DNA of 64,000 bases from Drosophila persimilis. Taxonomy: Eukaryota; Arthropoda; Insecta; Diptera; Drosophilidae. The stretch is from positions 434,001-498,000 of the forward strand of contig NW_020825322.1 of NCBI RefSeq assembly GCF_003286085.1, read 5' to 3'. Below are positions 58,224 through 64,000 of the stretch, piece after piece; the stretch's first letter is position 1; the number at the start of each line of letters is the position of its first letter. The notes under the pieces are model-generated. The model was not told the origin of the DNA and searched no databases. It worked only from the letters and a program-made list of their open reading frames with translations. The translations under genes and the position numbers were made by a program.

Positions 58224-59695
58224 ATGACGGCAACATTGCGGTATCGCGGTGATAAGAGCAATCTGCTGGATTTTGCAAGGAATCTGGATGCCTTCAAGAA
58301 AGTACCAGAGAAGTACACAGAAACCACGGAAATAGGCGGGACACGTAAGATTGAAGATTTTTGTATTCTTACTAGCAGCTCATTATCGCCTTTTCCCCCC
58401 AAACAGTGTCCTTGCTAAGCCGCCTGCTGATAGTATATCTGGTCTACACGGAGCTGCACTATTACTGGCATGAAACGGACATAGTGTACCAGTTCGAGCC
58501 GGACATTTCCCTGGACGAGCAGGTGCAGATGCACGTAGACATAACAGTGGCCATGCCTTGCGTCGCCCTCTCTGGTGTCGACCTCATGGACGAGACGCAG
58601 CAGGATGTCTTCGCCTACGGCACGTTGCAGCGTGAGGGCGTGTGGTGGAAGATGTCAGACAACGATCGCCAACACTTCCAGTCCATTCAGATGACCAACC
58701 ATTATCTGCGCGAGGAGTTCCATTCGGTAGCCGATGTGTTCTTCAAGGACATCATGCGCGATCCGTATCCCATGAAGGGTGACCCCACCGCCGGTTCGGC
58801 CATAGCCCCGGCCATAGTGGCTCCGCCCCCAGGTGCTCTGCCCGCCAGCCTAGAGCTGCATTTACCCAATGGCCAGCCGGAGACAAAGTTTGATGCCTGC
58901 CGCCTGCACGGAACTCTGGGCATTAACAAAGTGGCCGGCGTGTTGCATTTAGTGGGCGGCGCTCAGCCCGTGGTGGGGCTGTTTGAGGACCACTGGGTGA
59001 TTGAGCTTCGCCGCATGCCGGCCAACTTCACACACCGCATCAATCGGCTCAGCTTTGGGCAGTACTCGCGGCGCATTGTCCAGCCGCTGGAGGGTGACGA
59101 GAGCATCATCCACGAAGAGGCCACCACAGTGCAATACTTTCTGAAGGTGGTGCCCACGGAGATCCATCAGACGTTCACCACAATCAATACCTTTCAATAT
59201 GCTGTAACCGAGAATGTACGGAAGTTAGGTGAGCCCGAAACTGATTTCTGCCAGCTCTACATGTTTCCTCTACCAATTTCTATTCCCGTTTCGTTTACAG
59301 ACTCCGAGCGGAACTCCTATGGCTCGCCGGGCATTTACTTCAAGTACGACTGGTCGGCGCTGAAGATAGTCGTGAGCAATGATCGCGACCATCTGGTAAC
59401 CTTTGCCATTCGCCTTTGTTCCATTATATCGGGTATCATTGTCATCTCGGGCTCGATTAACGCCCTGCTGCTCTGCTTGCGACGTTGCCTACTGCGAACC
59501 TTTGCCCCGAACCTTTACCAGCGGCTGGGCAAGGCCCCGTCCAGTGCAGCGGTGGCTGTCGACCCGGTGCTGGCTGCTACAGCCGCGCCACAGCCAGCGG
59601 TGCCCATCAACGAGCTGCTGCAGACGGCCAACAGGATGGCCAACGTGAACATCTCGGCTTATCTGCCCACGGCCCAGCCCAAGCCTGGCCTCTAG
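58224..59695 (+). CDS. ERGIC2/Erv41 homologue, early secretory cargo receptor
   Basis: Erv41-Erv46 complexes cycle between ER and Golgi and retrieve or export cargo in COPI/COPII vesicles. Exons 58224-58344, 58407-59228 and 59301-59695 give 445 residues. The N-terminus (NLLDFARNLDAFKKVPEKYT) matches the family's cytosolic start. TM1 follows (LSLLSRLLIVYLVYTELHYY). The lumenal domain has VDITVAMPC, CRLHGTLGINKVAG (preceded by a Pro/Ala-rich insert not in human ERGIC2), the FTHRINRLSFG motif and PTEIHQTF. TM2 is near residues 350-380 (IRLCSIISGIIVISGSINAL). The 72-base second intron is divisible by three and lacks stops. The related ERGIC3 has a Cys-rich lumenal motif not seen here. Confidence 0.92.
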
Positions 59696-59911
59696 ATCGG
59701 ATCGGCCCAGGTCGAACCTCCAGTTCCCATCCCCATCCCCACGTTAGGCTATGCAACTCCCGAATCTCTCTTTCTCCTCTTAATACATTTTATTAAGCTC
59801 GCAAACAAAAAAAAACCGAAAAAACAAACGAAATATGAAACATTAATTATTGTACATAAATATGGATAAGTTCATGGTGAAGATGTTTTTCTTGTGTGCG
59901 GGATATCCGCC

Positions 59912-61319
59912 TCAATCGCTTCCCAGGATTCCCGTATCGATGTTACTCCAGTGGCCAGAGCGCCGATAGCCGAACATGCTCTTGAGGATCTCCAGGCCGG
60001 AGTCGACGGTGGTGCGTACGTCGCGTTCATTTCCCAGCTTTGGATTGATCTCCACCAGGTCTACACCCTGCACCCTCTTTGTGTCCCGCAACGCCTCCAC
60101 AATACTGATGCCCTCGCGCAACGTGAGACCGCCGCGAACGGCTGTGCCAGTGCTGGGCGCCACGTTGCTGTCAAGCGCATCGATGTCGAAGCTAACGTGG
60201 ATCTTGTTCTGTGGATTCAGAGCATCCAGGGTCATCTCGATGATTTTCGGCACACCCACGCGATCGATTGTCTGCAGAGCACAGAAAAAGAGAAATAATG
60301 AAAATAACTATGAGCAAAGAGGAAGCTTTCGATGGACAGCGACAGAAAGGGAGAGAGAGCTAACGGCGTTCAGGGTATTTGTAGAAAATGAGGTAGCGGT
60401 GATAAAAGCTTTGATGATGATTGCTTAAAGAACGCAAAGAACGATGCAGTTTCGACCACAGGAAATATACTATATTCAATTCTGGATATATCCAGCCTTT
60501 CTATTCTTATGGGAACTCCTATTTATAAATCGTAGCTCTGCGCAGTAAGAATTGGAATCTGATGTTTTTTTTGTGTAATTTTTTTTCTTTCCAGCCTCTA
60601 GTAATGTCACGTTTTTTTTTCAAGTGTAAAGGTCGCTCTGAGCTAAAGTGCAAATAAAGCTCGGAAATCTTTCAATGGCGACATGGAGTGAGAATGGCAG
60701 CGATTGAGAGGCATGCTCTTACATATGGCCAAACAGATAACGCTATCAGCATTATTCTCACACGATTGGCTCTTCAATTAGCAGCATTCTATGGCCAACT
60801 GTACCAACAGCAGAGCAGCCATTAGCCCAGTCCCAGTCCCGCTTCCATTTACAATTGCAAGACCACTGGCCTCTCCCCATTCCGTACGCCCATACCCATC
60901 GATCGAATATAATGAGGCCATAATAAATTTGCAGCTCTGGATATCGGGAGCGAACATTAAACCATTTTTCAACAGACTTCAGACTTGGATTTTGCACGAG
61001 CCATAAATAATGGGCAACGAGAGCTGACAAGGATGCGAACGACGGATGTGGCTGCGCACGTTTTTGGGCATATGTACATATAGCCATGTAGCCTTATAAC
61101 CACCACCACCATTGCCAATCTATACCGATCGGAAGTACCCAGAGCCTTGTAACGGGGGATGGCATAGGATGGACGAGGTTGGCATCGCTGGTTTCCTGGT
61201 GGAGTGGGGCGGCAGATTTAGTGGTTGGGGTAGGACCCGGTAGGGAGGGTGTCTGTCTTGTCGATATGTTGCTCGGGCAACCCCTATAAATGCCAAGCTT
61301 ACAACATTACACTCACGCA

Positions 61320-61353
<34 letters not shown>

Positions 61354-61711
61354 GGTCAGTGCGCACCAGGACATGCTATGTAATTCTCGGGGCAGTCACG
61401 CACGATCGTGTCATTTGATCCTGAGTTAGAGATAGAGAGCTATAGAAACCGGAATTTTACAAATTTTACAAAAACAACTGGCAGGACGACTCGTGGGCAT
61501 TTCCTCTACCTCCTCTACCTAGGTGTCGCTCGCTCCCTTTCCCTTCACACTCTCTCAGTTTTCGTTCTCTTCCTAGCTGGTTTCGGCATTCGGTATTTGG
61601 TTTCTACTCACATCCATAGCATAGTAGCGTATTCCAAATTTATTCAATATGAACGCCTCGTAGGGGTCAATGTCCCTCAGTCCAATGTAAACCAACTGAT
61701 CCTTCGGCAAA
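59912..61711 (-). CDS. arg: Arginase, C-terminal two exons (gene continues past right edge)
   Basis: Arginase hydrolyses arginine to ornithine and urea. The visible exons (-) are 61711-61612 and 60271-59912. The first starts in phase 2 (T completing a codon), so 5' exons exist upstream, but none is found up to 64000; the intron is therefore at least 2.3 kb. Exon a encodes LPKDQLVYIGLRDIDPYEAF. Exon b encodes VGVPKIIEMTLDALNP, then the manganese-binding motif SFDIDALDSNVAPSTGT with both aspartates present, GLTLREGISIVEAL and VDLVEINPKLG. The remaining metal ligands (the HDAH-type motif) belong to the missing exons. The C-terminal Ser-Asn-Ile-Asp-Thr tail matches insect arginases. Confidence 0.93.
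61327..61353. repeat. CA microsatellite in arginase intron
   Basis: About 13 AC units in the 1340-base intron between the two visible arginase exons. Confidence 0.9.
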
Positions 61712-64000
61712 CTGAAATGACAAACAAGACGAATAAGAAGAATGAGAAAATGAAAAAAAAACTAAGAGCATTAGGCAGAGTCACACATCATCGATCGGTG
61801 GCATACGGATAGGCATAGGGATCGGGATGAGAACCAAAGAATGGGGTGGATGGGGGGGAGACCTCAAAACAGCTGACGAGCGGTGTGTAAACAAATAGTC
61901 GTGGGTTCCAGTTGAATAGGCAGACCGAAACAGAAGAATAAGCAATATGAAAGATCCAAGGAAGCAGCACGAGAAGTCCACTAAGTGCAGCCAAGCCACC
62001 ACCCTTTTTTTCTGCAAAAGTGAGGTTGGGTTAGGTCAGGCGGCGGTGACGATCATTCAGGGGATCCCCATATGCCTTACTCTCCATGCTACTCTTTACA
62101 GTAAAACTGTCTATATTTCTCTCCTTTGTACTCGTTTGTTTGTAATCTAAGTCCTATTCTAATGCTTTACACTTGAAAAGCTGATCTCTTTATGAGTCTC
62201 CTGCATACCTCTTAGTTTAATTGACCGAATTTTTATTTTAAAATGCACATATAAAGGGCCAAAACGCTATAGTGATATGCGTTTTTTGTTTAACTAAACA
62301 ATAGCTAAAAACAAGAACTAAATCCAGTCTCCGTTTCAACTTCAAGAGTAAATATTTATAATTTAAAAATACATATGCAATACATTTTTATATTTTGAAA
62401 TTTCATTTCACGTCTTCATGGCGGCTCTTGATTAATGTTTTCAACTAGAGTTAATCCAAAGGCTATGTAATATTGTACATAGTCGTATATACCATACAGT
62501 ATTGTATAGTCTATACTATATTGTACATACGCTTATATGCAACACAGTAGTGTATAGTCTTTGGGTAATTGCAACCTCTACCATTATGCCTCTGTGCAAA
62601 GACACTCGTCATTTCAGTGGCCCTCTCTATTATATGATTATATTTGATTCCAATTAATTTATTAAAGAGTCTATGTCTTTAAGAGTAAATGTCCGACCGC
62701 CAAATAGTTTCTGCACGTTGTAAATTCTTGATAAGGGGGGTTACGCCTCGAGGGTATATTTGTTGTTGCTTAAGCGAGTGAGACGGGGATTGGTGGACGA
62801 GCGAGTGTGCAGGGGTCTTGCCCCCTTGTATTAAGAAAATTTAATTATATTTCATTTCACTAACTTTGTATTTAAATACCTCCTGTTTAAGGATGTCCTT
62901 CTTTTTATGTATGTATGTATATGATTTGGAGCACAACAAATTTTATCAATTGCATAATGCATCAATGCAGCTGTCATAGAATTGATGGGTCGAAGTTTTT
63001 GTTTTTGAAGATAATAAAATTAAACTTTACCAAAACGTATCTGAATCGGATTGCTATATCAGGATATAAGAAGCTACGGATCTCCGAAGCTAAATTGTTA
63101 CCCTTCCTGTTTCTTCTTTTTCCAGCATCAAAGAACTTTCAATTTTAAATAAATGATGAGTGAAAATTTTTTTAGTATAACCTAGACTTTTCTTAGTTTT
63201 TCCTATTTTTCCGAGTCAAAGGGGCAATAACTCCCCCTACTTCTGCTCCTCCTTCACCATCACCCTCCCATCCCGGGCACTGTCATTTGGCATTCGTGAT
63301 CCTGATTAGTAAGCCAGGTGGCGGGCAGGCAGCCCAACCCTGGGCTCTGCAACCGAATCGGATTCTGAGAGGGGAGAGGAGGGGAGGGGAGTGGAGTGGG
63401 AATCAGAATGGGAATGGGCATTGGCATTGGCATGAGAACGGGAGCAGACTGCAGATCGAGTCAAAGGACAATGCCGAAAAAATTTGTAAAGGAAAAACGG
63501 CAACAAAAACAACAACATCAACAGAAACAAAAACACACGGAAAAAGGAGACGGAGACGGAGAGAAAAAGAAACACATGCCACGATTCAAATGGCATGCAG
63601 CGTGTCCCCGAATGTCCTGCGATCGTTTCATCCAACCCTCCATTTCATTTTTTCTTGCATTCGCCCTCCGTCTCTCCCTCCGTCTCTCTGGGTTTCGGAG
63701 TCTCTGTTCCTGGACTTTGACCCTGTGTCTTATGGTAATTTCTATGATTATTAATATTAGTCTCGGGGAAAAAGTGCATCTGTCCGAATCAGCTGCGGAG
63801 GGATCGGTATCGGATCTGCTGAGGTCCTACGAGTAGTACCACGTACATATGTGCAGTGAGACGTGCAAAGTTAAAAGCGCCCCGAGGATCGTTATGTAAA
63901 TATATGTATGCACAAACATATATAAAAGAAATGGGTGACCAGACCAGACCAGACCAGGGGGTTGCATTGCCCATATGCATATGAATATGCTCTCGGATGA
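61712..64000 (-). other. arg: Upstream intron of arginase (no exon found)
   Basis: AT-rich sequence with an ATAGTC/TATACTA-rich patch at about 62465-62560, an ATGT repeat near 62906 and a (GACCA)n run at 63936-63957. I find no arginase N-terminal motif on the - strand. Confidence 0.5.

Noticed and set aside
63287-63836. Overlapping + strand frames of about 150 codons
   Set aside because: These arise from GGGAATGGG and AACAAAAAC simple sequence with no conserved motif.
1-64000. tRNA, rRNA and CRISPR arrays
   Set aside because: I looked for tRNA-like TTCGANNC blocks with partner stems and for regular spacer arrays. None was convincing, and CRISPR is not expected in a fly genome.

Overview
The window reads as euchromatin from a Drosophila genome. 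It has short GT-AG introns, close matches to known fly genes, DRE (TATCGATA) promoter elements, remnants resembling the DINE-1/INE-1 (ISY) repeat family, and GA/CA microsatellites. From memory, inaE and stasimon are X-linked in D. melanogaster, so this is probably a piece of Muller element A. The repeats suggest a non-melanogaster species, possibly of the obscura group; that is inference.

Layout, left to right. (1) 1-21.1 kb is dominated by inaE (sn-1 diacylglycerol lipase, + strand). A likely non-coding first exon ends at 543. The coding exons run from 11291 to 21135 and offer two alternative C-termini. An intronless aldose-1-epimerase-like gene (6190-7362, - strand) lies inside the presumed first intron, with a 15-bp minisatellite and a decayed PIF/Harbinger-like element nearby. 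(2) 21.1-38 kb is gene-poor: microsatellites, a degenerate TTCCCAG minisatellite, a G-run repeat, DINE-1-like fragments and a neat 302-bp Tc1-type MITE with TA duplications. (3) 38.0-43.2 kb is a composite palindromic transposon island. It holds broken Ty3/gypsy gag and pol pieces, LTR-like ends in inverted rather than direct orientation, and a very similar inner inverted repeat (arms about 0.7-0.9 kb, loop about 0.5 kb) with divergent TATA boxes and three intact copies of a 41-codon basic ORF. (4) 44.3-61.7 kb is a dense housekeeping block: stasimon/TMEM41B (-, with a U12-type intron), a pseudogene, a CCDC137 homologue (-), a coiled-coil protein that may be corolla (-), ND-24/NDUFV2 (+), a dual-chromodomain protein (-), an ERGIC2/Erv41 homologue (+), and the last two exons of arginase (-), whose 5' part lies beyond the right edge. 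(5) 61.7-64 kb looks like the upstream intron of arginase.

The genes do not form one pathway. inaE makes 2-arachidonoylglycerol-type lipids, stasimon and Erv41 act in the ER and early secretory membranes, ND-24 is a complex I subunit, arginase is metabolic, and the chromodomain and CCDC137 proteins are nuclear. Exon structures were assembled by reading splice sites and checking that phases agree; every multi-exon CDS listed closes in frame. The least ordinary items are the palindromic island, the epimerase homologue with its catalytic residues replaced, the stasimon minor-class intron, and the alternative inaE terminus made by reading through a splice donor.
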